From Polytrichum commune (taxonomy: Eukaryota; Streptophyta; Polytrichopsida; Polytrichales; Polytrichaceae), in NCBI GenBank assembly GCA_950295325.1, contig OX485806.1, forward strand, positions 14,754,001 to 14,818,000: DNA of 64,000 nucleotides, in the 5' to 3' direction. The position numbers were made by a program, and so were the translations under genes. Position 1 is the first letter of the stretch. Each line of letters begins with the position of its first letter. Shown here one piece after another: positions 12,199 to 24,239 of the stretch. The notes below the pieces were generated by a model. It ran no database searches. It was not told the DNA's origin and saw only the letters and a program-made list of their open reading frames with translations.

Positions 12199-12554
12199 CT
12201 ACACCGTTTATGATATTTAGTGTCACTTACTATTTGGAATTACGCAAGGCTTCATAACTTCTCGCCATAGATTTCATTCGTCACCAAGAAAGATCGAATA
12301 AGTTATATGGACAATAAATAACATAATCGACTTTACTTGGTAAAAGGTTACATTCCTAGCAAAATGTTATAGCATTGTGTAACTTCAACGCAATGGATGA
12401 GTAGTGGCAAGAATGGTGGAGATCTTACATCGGTCAAATCCGACGGTTGAGAATGCACAGGCAACGTGGCCTCACCAGAAGCCATAAGCTGCTTTCATCG
12501 CCCATAGACTTCTTCTCGAATAGTAAGTGACATCAAATACCATAAATAGTGTAG
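12199..12554. mobile_element. Palindrome-ended ACACTAAAT MITE, copy 2
   Basis: The left end CTACACCGTTTATGATATTT and the inverted right end CTACACTATTTATGGTATTT match for about 38 bp, extending through TGTCACTTACTATT. No coding capacity is visible. It belongs with 11178-11558. Confidence 0.65.
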
Positions 12555-12689
12555 TTTCAACCTCCTCTTCCGATTTGAGGAGGCACATAACTTTTATGTA
12601 CATGTTGCAACCTCGTCCAAATTTTTCTTTTTCTTTTCGGGGGAGGGGGGGGATGGTGGAACTAATGTATGCTTTTATCGCCTCTCTAA

Positions 12690-13116
12690 GGGCGTCCCCA
12701 GCAGCCTCGCCATGGGGCATGCCAACGCCAAAAATGGGGCATCCCGGGTTCTTAGGTGGCGGTACCGGCATAAATTGAGCCCCACCAATGTCCGGTCCGG
12801 CATAATTTAGAACCGGCCCGGGTATAGTAAAGGCCTTCCAACGCCATAAATGGTTCATATGGCGACCCTCCTCCGGCCCGCCAAGAGATTACTTTAATAT
12901 CAGATACTCCGATATCCTACTTTATCCCATGTCAGATAATAGGTGTCGTTGTCTTATTGATTGCTTCCTAATTATACCGAGGGTATGCCTAGGCTTTGGT
13001 GGGCTCTGACTCAAGATGAGCTGCCCCGCCCAAGATGGAGGGCTCCCCAAACACCCTAAACACCATATAATACATTATTTTTGGCGGGTTGCTTACTATC
13101 TCTCCTGGGCATGCCC
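12690..13116. mobile_element. PIF/Harbinger-type MITE with TAA target duplication
   Basis: The left end GGGCGTCCCCAGCAG follows TAA (12687-12689). The right end, read inverted, is GGGCATGCCCAGGAG (12 of 15 identical) and is followed by TAA (13117-13119). The element is 427 bp and GC-rich compared with its surroundings. A minus-strand frame crossing its left end is not a gene. Confidence 0.65.
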
Positions 13117-13664
13117 TAAGTAGGTCTCGTTCTCTCATTCTCTCCCTCGTCCTTGTCTCATTGGATCTCATTCTCGGCTTTTGGTCCTTGTATTGTTCTT
13201 CGATTCTAACTTATGAATTTCTATATTTGCATTCTTGTGGTCTTGGTAGTTGACACCTCTTGCTAATAACAAACAAACGTTAACATGCACGTCGATGCCA
13301 TGTGTGTATAGGCTATTTGTAATAAAAACACATGTACCTAAGTGCAGATGATGTTTGAGTGGAGTGGAGACAACAAATGAAGTTGTTGAAAATATAGGGA
13401 TTTGTCTACACGTGCCTAGGTTTCCTCTAGAGGTATCATACATCTAGAGTGCGCCGATTATCCCAATCCTATTTGGAGTTACGAGTGTAATAACATCTTA
13501 CTTGGGAGTTCAATTTTTACTAACGAAAGTTCAATAGGTTGCTGGGACATTATAGAACACAAATGCATTTGCTTAGTAAAATATTACATTTTCATTGCAT
13601 AGTTATAGCATTGCATAACACCACATAGTATGTAACACACTTATATTGCATAGATAATATTGTA

Positions 13665-14039
13665 CTCCCTCCATTTCAAAATAAAAGTTACATTTGGTGA
13701 AATGTCTCTTGAACTTTGCCAAATGAACTGGAATGTTGCCATAAACAATGTAAACGTTGTTGTTGATGAACTACCAAGTCAAATAACGGTTTATTCTTGT
13801 TTAACAATTGATATTTGGGCTTGACGGTGTCGATGCACATCAACGCATTTTTATGTGTGAGATCAATCGGTGTCAATCGTCAATGGCGATGTACAGGTGT
13901 TTCTATGGACACCCCTAGCTCGTTGGAAAGCGCTTAGTGAGAGCTATGCAACGCATGCGATTTTGTGCTAAAAGTGCGAAAAATGACCTTAAGCCCATGG
14001 ATTTTCTAAAACATAACTTTTATTTTGAAACAGAGGGAG
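13665..14039. mobile_element. Stowaway MITE
   Basis: The left end CTCCCTCCATTTCAAAATAA and the inverted right end CTCCCTCTGTTTCAAAATAA form a 26-bp terminal repeat with two mismatches. TA lies on both sides (13663-13664, 14040-14041). CTCCCTCCRT with a TA target is the hallmark of Stowaway (Tc1/mariner) MITEs. The length of 375 bp fits. Confidence 0.9.
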
Positions 14040-14871
14040 TAACTCTCTAACATCTCGGGCAAAAAAAAATCAATCTAAAAGGTGCTTAAATTTATGGGAA
14101 AATAATATCGTTGAGTGTTCAAAAAAAGAAATAAGACTCAAAGAGTACCTAAAATCACAATAGTGCAAGTGACATTCGTTGGAATCCAACAAAGTAGCAT
14201 CAAATCAAAGCAAAATTTGTTGCCAAGCAAAACCTTGACGTACAAGTAAAAGACAAACTTTAGGGTAAGGAATGTTGGTTAAGGGAAGTATTTAGGTTAA
14301 GCGTAGCTGCCATTGATGAGATTAGGAAAACAATCAATTTGTGCCATATATATACATGGGAAATCATCCATGAATTATAGAAACCACTTGGATGAATGTC
14401 TGCCTTATTTTGAATTAATCTTTGCATGTGATCAATTTTAGAATATTATTTTCAAGGTTGCATGCCATACTTTTGCACTTTAATTAATTATTAGGTAGAA
14501 AGGTGCCCAAGCTGCTAGAGAGCCACGATAATAGGAGCACTAATTGGAAAAGGGAAACAAATCATAAGGTGCTCACTAAAATTGTTATGAAGTCATTAGT
14601 CAAGGTTGGGTGAATTGGTCCCATTGGGCTCATTATTCCAAATTCGGAGAATGAAATCTTCTTTGAGAAGGCGCCACATGCGCAAATATCATATTTCTTT
14701 ATAACATGTTGGAGGAGTGACTTCTTTACTAAGAAACTATCTTTGTATTGCACTGCACTTTACGCCACTACCAATTGTTCCCAAGTTCCAACGGCATACG
14801 TACTTTTGGGTAGTTTATTGTCTAATCCGAGGTAGACGTGCCTAATTCGGTTACCAATCTTTATCGAATGC

Positions 14872-15165
14872 CTATATATTTGAGTGGTGTGTGGTTAGGC
14901 GAGGCTTTAAGAACGGATACTGAAAAGACACGTGTCTAGAAGAGATTGGATTACGTGCTCTAAAGATGGTGGCCATTCTAAGCAAAATAGCCAATAAATT
15001 TGGGAGGGAAATGCTATATGACCATTTAGTAGACATGAAAATCTTAACTTTCATAATAATAATATGCAATATGCACGTATTCTTCAAAAACTACAAGGAA
15101 TTTGGAGTTGGTTGGCATCTTGTACTCATCATGTGTTTCATGTCTTAGGAGAAGTGGGCTAGTTA
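14872..15165 (+). repeat. Dispersed repeat R1, well preserved copy
   Basis: It begins ATATTTGAGTGGTGTGTGG, continues with GACACGTGTCTAGAAGAG and GATTGGATTACGTGCTC, and runs to ATGTCTTAGGAGAAGTGGGC near 15140. The same order appears at 39.3 and 40.56-40.87 kb. No coding capacity or termini were identified. Confidence 0.6.
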
Positions 15166-15719
15166 AAGAATGTATCCATTTAGGGCACATCTACTTTTAG
15201 GTGATGTTAATCTTCATCAATCAAGGATGGACTTGTCGAGATGTTTCATTGACATCAAATTTCTCTCCGAATTGAAACTTTGACCTCAACACCTACTACC
15301 AAAAGAGGGTCTAGATTTTGTAAGCATTGGAGAGTATGGTAACAACATGCAAGCCAAGCATGGCTTGGTCGTTGTGTTAATAAGGACTTTGGCAAATTTG
15401 AGTATCGGGCTCAAAGTAACAATTGTAGATTGTTGATCAAGAATTTGATATATTCTTGATCAATGTCCATCTAATGCCGGCATCAACAATCAACTTGTCA
15501 ACCTCATCCGATCCCTTCCAAAACCTCATCCAAGAACCAATGTCGAATCTCCTACAAAAGTTAATCAACACAATCATGGTTAGTTAGTTAAAGGAATTAT
15601 GTGTATATAGTGGACGGTATAACTGCGTTTTTTTCTCACACAACTCAATAACTAACTCTACAAAAACCGGTGCGACTCGATAAGAACGATATATTGGTAA
15701 TGAAAAACCAAAACACTTA

Positions 15720-16420
15720 CACTTTTAAACGGGTGCATGTATTATGATGGGTATTGAGTACACTAGAGTCCGGAGCTTGAGTGATATGATATTCACAATG
15801 CTCGATTGTAGAGTTTCTAAAAACCATACAAAATGCTCACATTTTATGGAATTGCTTAGTTTCTCAAAGTTGGTGCAAGTTATGTTATTTGTATATAACA
15901 TGGCGCACCTATTTGACACAATTCAAGCAAAATGGTTTTTGTCGACATGTATATCTCCTCATGGCACGTTGACGTTTTCCAACTAGTCATGGACCAATCG
16001 ATCCGCTTGAAGAGGATGAACGTTTACGATACACCGCAATTGGCAGTTTCAAATGTCACGTGTCAGTCCGTTGACTAACTGACTCTTGGTTCACTAGGAG
16101 AACTTTTGCCCATTCCAACAACCATCCATTGCAACTTGGAGCGAGAAAATGCATACAGAAACCAGTTTGGTTGCCCACCGGAGGTTTTCACTTGCAGATC
16201 CGGGAGAATTGGCAACCAAAAACCTCCAGTTGACAACCATATTGATTTCTATATGCATTTTCTCGCATGAGTTGCAATGGACAGGCTGCAATGAATGGTT
16301 AGAATGGACTTTCTCTTAGTGCTCTCTTATGGGCGACCTCTTCATAGAATCCATATTATGCACGCTATCCATACTACGGGTATCTATCACACTAAAGCTT
16401 GAGATAATACAATGTGAAAA
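15720..16420 (+). repeat. Direct duplication, left copy (carries a hairpin insertion)
   Basis: Blocks TGGACCAATCGATCCGCTTG and ATTATGCACG recur in order at 16490-16990. The two copies are diverged. The left copy is interrupted by the foldback element at 16092-16321. Confidence 0.6.
16092..16321. mobile_element. 230-bp foldback (CACTA-ended MITE-like) element
   Basis: It starts CACTAGGAGAA and ends TTCTCTTAGTG. The arms at 16109-16190 and 16209-16307 are near-complementary, including GCGAGAAAATGCATACAGAA against its inverse in the right arm. The loop is about 20 bp. The related sequence near 16918-16930 lacks it, which indicates an insertion. CACTA..TAGTG ends suggest a CACTA-type MITE, but no clean 3-bp target duplication is visible. 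Confidence 0.65.
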
Positions 16421-16489
16421 TATTGAAGCTTGAGGCCGAGTTCTATGCTTAGAAAACCATTGCATGACCCTGCAATTTTTCTTTAGCAT

Positions 16490-16990
16490 AAATATGACTA
16501 TGAACTTGGATCACATGGGGATGTTTCAAGAATAACACGTGCTCCCACAACACTCGTATAATATATTGAGTAATGTTATGAATATCTATGATTCTTATTT
16601 CTCCAGAATTAGAAGGCATACAAGTAAGTGTCAACATATACACCAAATGATCGATGTTTTCAAAATTCAAATAAGTTGCATAATGTACAAAAACATAGTG
16701 CACCTAATTGTTCAAGCAAAGAGGGTCTCGTGTAACTACACTAGACGTATCACTATGACACATTGACATCTTCAACCATTCATGGACCGATTACTTAATC
16801 CGCTTGAAGATGACGCAACATTATAATTGCTAGGTACACTAGGCACGCTTATTAAATTTACGGCGGTGATGACATCGGAGTCACTTGTCTCTCTATTTGA
16901 CTAGTTGACTCTCGATTGCTCTTGGTGACCTTTTAAAGAAAATCGGAATTATGCACGGCTCTCAATAGGCTCCCTTACTAGCTTTATAAT
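16490..16990 (+). repeat. Direct duplication, right copy (empty site)
   Basis: It aligns with 15720-16420 at about 780 bp offset, for example TGGACCGATTACTTAATCCG and GAATTATGCACGG. It reads straight through where the left copy has the hairpin element. Confidence 0.6.
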
Positions 16991-16999
16991 AGCGATTGG

Positions 17000-18594
17000 G
17001 GATGTGAGATGAGTTTTTGATCAAGAATTATATTTGTCCCATCAATGGATGAACAATGACTAAATCTACCATTCATCCATCCACATGGCTTTGACCATGC
17101 ACTAGCTTACATAGTAGTTGTGTGCTCGATACGATTCCAAATTGCTAGAGATTTGAAGCCTACACTTTTACCCTTTTTAATGTACCTTCAAGCACTTGAA
17201 AGTACCGGACCCACCGAATTTATATGCCCAAGGATTCGTGGCAACCATGCAAGGGCCGTTTTACACACGTGACCAAGGGCCATGAGAGAAAAAGGATTTG
17301 GGATTTGTTATGGTCATGGTCAATAGTATGAACACCATGACCAAGAGAAATCCACATCACTTTTTGAAAGATGTTGGTCATGGGACATAGTTTTAACCAA
17401 ACTCTAACAGGGGTGCTTACAATGTGCTTTTATTTATTGAAAATCAAATATCGAACACTACTAGAAATATGGATTTATTCAAAATCAAGTAAACAAAAAA
17501 TGAACTTCATTGTATCAAATTTTTTCTCCTTCTTCTAACATGATCACCTTCAATTATGTCGACACAATATATTTGGGTTCTCTCGCCGTAAAATCCAGGT
17601 GACCACCAAACATGATCATTTTTGTACGTGTAGGATTTCATGTCAGTTTTTCATTCATTTTTTGAAACTATCACTATTACTCATGTTGACCTTGTGTAAA
17701 ACAATGTGGGATCGCTACTCATCTCACGACCAATAAGAGAATTTAGAAAGTGGTGATTATGATCGGTGGCCACTTAGTGTAAACATTCATGTTGAGGTGA
17801 GAACATTGGAGCTAGAATTGTAGTAAATAGGAAAAATATACTATTCGAGAAATACTAATGCATGTAAGAATTGCGCGATTAAGACATGCAAATTGTTAAA
17901 AAAAAGGTGGAAGAAATTACAAGGTATGATAAAACATGTACAATCAAAGTAAAATTTGAAATAATTTTTACATTCTCAATTGAGGACGTTAAAGTGGGTG
18001 TCAATTTAGGATGTTTCTAAAATCTTCCTCAAGGATTGAATACAATAGCAATGAAGGCAATAAGTACTTTAGTCTTGCACCAATTGAGAGCACTTTGATC
18101 GTCAAGACTAGGCCATGAAAATCCAACCATGGAATAATCAACATCGTACCCAAGTCTAGTTTTTGGCTTGTGTTGCCATGTTACATTTTATGAGGAGAGA
18201 TCTCACCTTTTGAAACCTCCACATGTGTGTGTGTGTGTAAACTAGTCCACCTCAATTCTAATTATACCTATTCACATTTACTTGCCTTGATGCCAAAACA
18301 CATCTAAAATGTCGAAAGACATGTCCAACAATCCCAAATGTCATCATTTTTAATGGGAAAATTATATAATTACCATCAAATAATTTTCCGTTGGCCAAAA
18401 GGTAGAACCCAACAAAATTGCCTTCCCAATTTATGTAACCCATTATTTAGTTTCAACACAAAGTTTATGGATCATATAAAAATGTGAAAAAAATCATATC
18501 TGGTCTATGGTCCACGTATCAAGACCACACATGGGCATACATGAGATTGCGGCTACGAACAAGGTGAAGCGTCTCTCATTCATGCCAACACGAG

Positions 18595-18633
<39 letters not shown>

Positions 18634-19855
18634 TGTTCAATACCATGATTTAAAGTTTTATAAATATGAACCTTCAAAATATTCACTTAGCAAAAGTCAT
18701 CTTTACAAAAAGACGACTGTAAGCACATGATATCCTTAATATACATGTATGGAAAGTGATCATGCTTACCATACTAAAAAGGTAATAAGGTTATGGAGGA
18801 ATAGGATAATGTAACCACAGTTACTGATGTAACTCACATCTTTAACTCAAGGTTAAAATAGGGTTTAGAAGAACTTACCGCAAGTAAGAACTCCAATATA
18901 AACCCTTAACCCTAAAATGAGCCTCTATTCTACCATTCATACAAACGCAAGGTGAGGTAACTCTTGGAGTACTCACCAAAGGGGTAGATACGTGAGGAAG
19001 GTGAAGGAAACTTGGGCTAATCACCAAGAGGAGTATTCTACTTGGGGTGACTCAATCATGGCTAAGGAACAGGTTTGAACACCCATTTGTCATTTTGCAA
19101 TGAGTGTTACATTCTGAAAAACTGCTATGCATTTGATGAAACATAAAGGTGTGTGACATGGATAACAACTGGGTCTTGCTGATATTTACCTCGTGTACGT
19201 AACTAATCCTCAAATGTTTGTTGGTTGGTTGCATGGGCACACGTGAGGCAAGCCCTTCACACTTACAATACGATGGTGTATTGGGATTATGACATTTTAT
19301 GCATATCTTGTGGTTGATGTTACTAGGAATGTTTCCCTTGTAAGCACTCCATATATAGAGCATACGAGGTATACATACCCTAGGGTAAAAGTATGAGGAT
19401 AGTAGGTTAAACTTGCAAGGTATGGGGTAGTCAAGAACAATGGTTTGGTATAGGATACAATTAGATGATAGAAACCCTAAGTATGGCATATACTCTTGCA
19501 AAGCAAAATAAGTTGTGGTACAACAAGTCTATACTATACAACATATTGTGTTAGACTTGAGGACAAACAACTTCATCATGCAAAAATGATATTGTGTAAA
19601 TCAGTAAGGAAATGCATTAGTGGTAGAAAGAGTTATGTCAAAGTTCCCACCCACCCACCCTTGTATGGCAATAAGGAAGATTTTGAAGGATTTGGCCTCT
19701 GAAAAGAGGAAGTTCAAGCTTTGCAAAAAGTTTTGAAAATTGAGCTCTCTCTCTCAATGAATGAATTTTGACTTGGAATCAACAAGATAAATCACGAACA
19801 ACAAAAGCATTGTGGACCTTGAGCACTTACTTCCACACAGGGATGCGGGTGTTAT
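17000..19855. other. Gene-free stretch with a (TC)16 microsatellite
   Basis: A pure (TC)n tract occupies 18597-18628. The rest is anonymous AT-rich DNA. A 149-codon minus-strand frame at 19052-19501 has no family features and is not annotated. Confidence 0.5.
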
Positions 19856-19859
19856 TTGG

Positions 19860-20200
19860 TAAATTTTCTTAATCGGACCCCTACATTTGTTTGGTGTATG
19901 ATTCGATGAGGATCAAAGAGCAAACATCACGAATAAACATGTCTAAAAGAGACCGGAATGTGTCTTCAAATATCAATGACTAACCTACACTCAACAGTGA
20001 ACACGATTGGGAGGACAAGTGTATTAAGTTAAGAAAACAACAAACATGCACTTTAGAAGATCCTGACTACATAAGGAGAGGTTCGATTTTCATTCCAATT
20101 TCCACAAATGCAACACAAGATTTTATTTTGTGAATCTAATCGGTACAAGTTGGAGAACATGAAAAAAGTAACTGAGTAACACCCACGAACCTTAACGTCG
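19860..20200 (+). repeat. Dispersed repeat R1/R1-like copy
   Basis: CGATGAGGATCAAAGAGCAA, AACATGTCTAAAAGAG and later GGTACAAGTTGGAGAACATG align with 37430-37760 and, in part, with 38310-38520. Confidence 0.55.
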
Positions 20201-20204
20201 GGAA

Positions 20205-20415
20205 GATTTTGGCCAAAAGCTCCCAAGATCCAAGTGTTTTCAAGTCCTAGTGGTTGCATGTTGGTATCTTTCGGTTCCTCTTTATCAATTTAAGGTATAT
20301 TCTACATTTCCTTCTTAAAGTGATTGGCAAATTGCCTAAAGTTTGAACTTCCACCAGTACTTTCTCAACTGGCCCATCTGTAGCTAGTGGTTGGATTTCC
20401 GTGTTCACACCATGT
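20205..20415 (+). repeat. Dispersed repeat R3, copy 2
   Basis: GGTTGCATGTTGGTATCTTT and TGTAGCTAGTGGTTGG align with 6953-7170 and with the inverted copy at 22118-22322. Confidence 0.6.
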
Positions 20416-21511
20416 TTACTTGAATTGTATTGCACCATACTTCATGCCCAATGCTTGCACCTAATGGGCACCCTAATATCTAGGTAAATTGTGAGATTGT
20501 TTGCCTATTGTGTGACAATCAACTATAGTTGTGATGCCAACCCTTAATTTTTCTTAGTGTCATAGGTAGCCAATGTCCTTTTTAGAATTGCAAGTCATGC
20601 TTTAATTTGTTGCTTTGTCAATGCAATAGTAAGTAGTACACACTTCTATCAATTGGCTTCAACTTTGTTTTTAAGTTGTTTCGAAGCATTTCGGGTGTTT
20701 GAACATGAAACCAATAAATAGGTTGTTTTGTTTGCTTATAACCAATACTCAAGTAAAAATGGACTAAGTCCAAGTCTAGAATTACAACGTTTTGAGTTCT
20801 ATCATAGGATCTCACGATAGGATTCTAGGGTGAGATGCTTCCGTACAATATGCAAAGTTGATTATGATACTATTGTTTTGAATGTGTTTTCACTACTAAT
20901 TTTTTTATATATATGTTTAACCTAAAATTAATTAGTTGATATTTTTCATCACATCTTAATAGCATGACACTAAAATGATCAATGAGAATTCACATATCTC
21001 CCATAAAAGTTTGGTATATCATAAGTGTATCGACGGATCCACTAATGGGATTGAGGCAACCAACAACTTTGAATTTTGAAAATATGTCCATATATGTCCA
21101 TATATATATATGCTTAAATACGTCATTTATGACAAAACATGTAAATTTGTTTTAAAACATAAGCTCGAGAATAATGTCTAAGGAACATTTGACAAGGATC
21201 TATGTAATGAAATGAAATTGATATCAAAGTCCGAGAACTCCAAAGGCTTATGAAACTAGAAGCACATGAAGATAACGTTGAAAGAGCTATTTCTTTAGTG
21301 TAACAAAGTATAATGACATGTGTACGATAGAGGCCAATGTTAATTGGATGATCCGACTAACAAAAAAATGACTCGAAACTAACTAGTACTAGAAATAGGG
21401 AAAATAACCTATCTCTATGAGAATGTAAAATACATTCACATTGCTAAATTGATCTTGATTTTGATTTGATTTCCACCCCCACCCCCCACCCCACCCCATG
21501 GTAATTAAGTT
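20416..21511. other. Gene-free stretch, nothing recognised
   Basis: Anonymous AT-rich sequence with no supported gene or element. Confidence 0.5.
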
Positions 21512-21602
21512 GGTTTTCAACATTGGGTGCGCTGGGGGTTTAGGGTTTAGGGTTTAGGGTTTAGGAGAGCACCCAATGTTGAAAACCTAAACCCTAAACC
21601 CC
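21512..21602. repeat. Interstitial telomeric repeat inside an interleaved inverted repeat
   Basis: Four tandem TTTAGGG units lie at 21537-21565. They are bracketed by a perfect 19-bp inverted repeat (GGTTTTCAACATTGGGTGC at 21512-21530; its inverse at 21569-21587). Immediately after follows CCTAAACCCTAAACCCC (21586-21602), the complement of the telomeric run. Confidence 0.85.
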
Positions 21603-21764
21603 ATCCCAAAATGAGAAGGGCAATCATATTGATAAATGACCAAAGCAAAATGGTTGGATCTGCTTTAGAAATCGGTTGGCGAATGGTCAACTACACTTAT
21701 CGAGCAAGCTCTTTCTTATGAAGGATTTTCGTGAAATTCTCAACTACAAGCATGGCTTGGTTGA

Positions 21765-21909
21765 CATAACATTATTCGGAACCATAACAATGTTATGTGG
21801 GACTGACTATATATCCAAGGAATATTCTCCACATTCAGATTGAATGTGAAAATACAAGGAATATTTTCAGTCCCGTAGAACACTGTTATGGATATGAATA
21901 ATGTTATGG
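21765..21909. repeat. Short foldback element
   Basis: CATAACATTATTCGGAACC at the left and its near-inverse at the right (GGATATGAATAATGTTATGG) flank TGGGACTGA..TCAGTCCC inner arms. The arms are about 42 bp and the total about 145 bp. Probably a MITE. The class is unknown. Confidence 0.55.
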
Positions 21910-22117
21910 AGAGAGATAGTTCTCGATACAGTTAGAATAGTGTCTTAAGAATTCCCCTCGGGTTGCGCTGGTTCTTCCGAAGTGGTTGTTGTCGACTCCT
22001 CTTCGCAATTGAATTTCGGTTTGTATAGATAGACATAAATAGAGTCTTGTCTTAAAATAAAAAGACCCTTTGGTTACCAATTGGAAAACTTGTTACCATG
22101 GGAGTCTCAAGTGGTTC

Positions 22118-22322
22118 TAGTCAATGAATGGGAAGAACCAACTGCTAGTTACATATGAACTGGTTGAGTTTGAGAAGTAAGTAGTTGAGGTTCAAATTTT
22201 CCAAAAAATTACCGTTCATTTTAGAGGAATGTATGGGATATACCTCAAACTAATAAAGAAAAACTGAAAGATGTCAACATGTAACCGGTGGGACTTGGAA
22301 ACACTAAGATCTTGACTGATTA
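22118..22322 (-). repeat. Dispersed repeat R3, copy 3 (inverted)
   Basis: AACTGCTAGTTACATATGAA and AAAGATGTCAACATGTAACC are the inverse of the R3 blocks at 7.0 and 20.3 kb. Confidence 0.6.
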
Positions 22323-22765
22323 TGCTCAACAATCTCCCCAAACACTGGTTTCAGTATAGTTTAGAAACACAAACAGAACTGTTACAACTCCTTATTTTGA
22401 ACCCTTTATTTATTATTTATTATTTATTTTTGGTTCAATACAACACTTGCATCCACTTTGTCAGTAGCCCACAATTCGTCATTGATGCACTTCAAGGCTC
22501 TGATGGAAAGGCTTGCATAGCGTTCATGGCAACCTAGTACTTATGATGGCAACTTTACATGGCCCACCAAATAGCGGCTCGAGCCCCTCCCGCTTGTCCC
22601 TTGCTTCACATTCATACGATTTGATATGAAACATTATGTGGTGAAATGAACCCCATGAAATGGCATTACAAGGTTAAGAACCGCTTATTGAACCACCGGT
22701 TCTATTATTTCCATCAACCACATCCAAATCAAAGCAACCCAAAGTGTTCTTCATCGATGTGCTAA

Positions 22766-23347
22766 GGGGCGCTTCACACTACAGCCGAAGGTTGAGAAGC
22801 CATTGATTTCCACCAGCCATAATGCAAGAAACCTACAATTCGGTCTTTCGATCCTTCACACTAAGGCCAAAGTTCAAAGGCCGTCGCAATTTGAAATGAT
22901 TACTTTTTGACAAAGGCGACGGACTCTCAAAGGAAGTTTGGGTCGGACAAGAATGGAAACCCAAACTATGGTTGAGAGGCCGTCGGGTTTTTTTTTTTTT
23001 TTTTGTTCATAAGAAAATAAAAACCTAACAAGATCTTGGCCGCTAGATCGGATGGGGTTGTTTTGGACAGGGAATAAAGTGGGATGCTCCTCCTTCCTTT
23101 GGACTTTGGGGCTTGGCCTTTGGAGGCTTCACACTATGACCGTCCGAGTTGAGAGGCCGTGGGAGTTCATGGCCAAAGGTTTGGACTTTGGACTTGGCCT
23201 TTGGAGGCTTCACACGATGCCCGGCTGAAGGCTCCAACTATTGTATTATGTTGGCTCTTTTCAGCCCATTTCTTTGGACTCTTAACAAAGTCTGACCATT
23301 CAATCCCACAGCCTCTCGACTTCAACGGCCATAGTGTGAAGTGGCCC
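22766..23347 (+). mobile_element. Non-autonomous PIF/Harbinger MITE, copy B, with TAA duplication
   Basis: The left end GGGGCGCTTCACACTA and right end TAGTGTGAAGTGGCCC are each directly bordered by TAA (22763-22765, 23348-23350). This is the target-duplication type of PIF/Harbinger. The 582-bp interior matches copies A and C and contains extra internal CTTCACACTA-type motifs at about 22855, 23130 and 23210. A block of about 80 bp is partly duplicated (23085-23235). There is no transposase. Confidence 0.85.
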
Positions 23348-23350
23348 TAA

Positions 23351-24234
23351 GTCACACTCTTGATCAAATGGCATACCCCGCCCGGTGCCTATTATGTCAA
23401 CATTACGGTCCATCAACTTGGCTCCAAACAAACTCCCGGCCTATGTTCGGGGAAAACCGACGGCTAGTTCATTATCAGCCGATGGACCAGAAAATGTCCT
23501 AGAAATGTAGCCGATTCTTCTTGTGAGTTACTGGATTTCAGCCGGAAGCATCTAGAGCGTTATTTGTCTGGGGCATCTGATGATGCACTTGAGGAAGTAC
23601 CCTAAACCTTGAACTTTTTGAATTATGCAACCTTTCCATGACCAAATCCAATTGCTTCTATGAAGAATTGGGGGACCCTTGGCCTTCAAGTGGTGAAGGC
23701 ATTGCTAGGTTCAATTCCTGCCAAGGATATTAACTCTTCAAATTTAAAGTTTTGAACATGCCTTTCTTTTTACTTATTCAAGATTTTGTACTAAGAAATG
23801 ATTTCTAATAACTTTTCATACATTTTTTAAACAATTAGTGCCGATATGAATTCCATTTAATCAGATATTGGCCAATGAAAATATGAAAATATAGGCAATT
23901 GGCCAATTGATTTTACAAAAGACCGGCTGTTGCCGATGTAAATTGGAAAAAATCCGACCCTTCGTAGCAACTACCGGCAATTAGCCACTAAGGCTTCACA
24001 AACTTCCCGAACTCTGCTCCCGGCTCGCTCGCTCGCTCTTGCCGGTCACCTAAGTCTATTTTGGTATTCATGGTGGATTGGAGTTGGAAACATGTATTTT
24101 ATTCCTCTAGCTTACTACCAACCTTGAAGTCGCAGTGGGAACCAAAAAGCAAGGGCCGTCCAACCGGCGGAGGTCGGTACTTGAAAACGGCTCCGTGCAA
24201 CTTGACTAGAACTAGAATCCGTGGACCCACCGGG
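23351..24234. other. Gene-free stretch with a possible tRNA-derived SINE fragment
   Basis: At 23680-23718 a TGGCCTTCAAGTGG (A-box-like) is followed 14 bp later by GGTTCAATTCC (B-box-like). The rest is anonymous. The boxes are too close together for a normal tRNA gene. Confidence 0.35.
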
Positions 24235-24239
24235 GTGTG

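Noticed and set aside
12472-12858. 128-codon minus-strand frame
   Set aside because: It crosses the left end of the Harbinger-type MITE at 12690 and the right end of another MITE at 12554, so it is not a single gene.
13168-13443. Possible third LINE RNase H remnant on the minus strand (GTCVFITNSLYT)
   Set aside because: Only one short motif resembles the FxxDSLY strand. The following helix and the NEAD motif are missing in any frame.
19052-19501. 149-codon minus-strand frame
   Set aside because: No recognisable motif, no splice partners and it lies in repeat-rich DNA. Length is within chance for AT-rich sequence.
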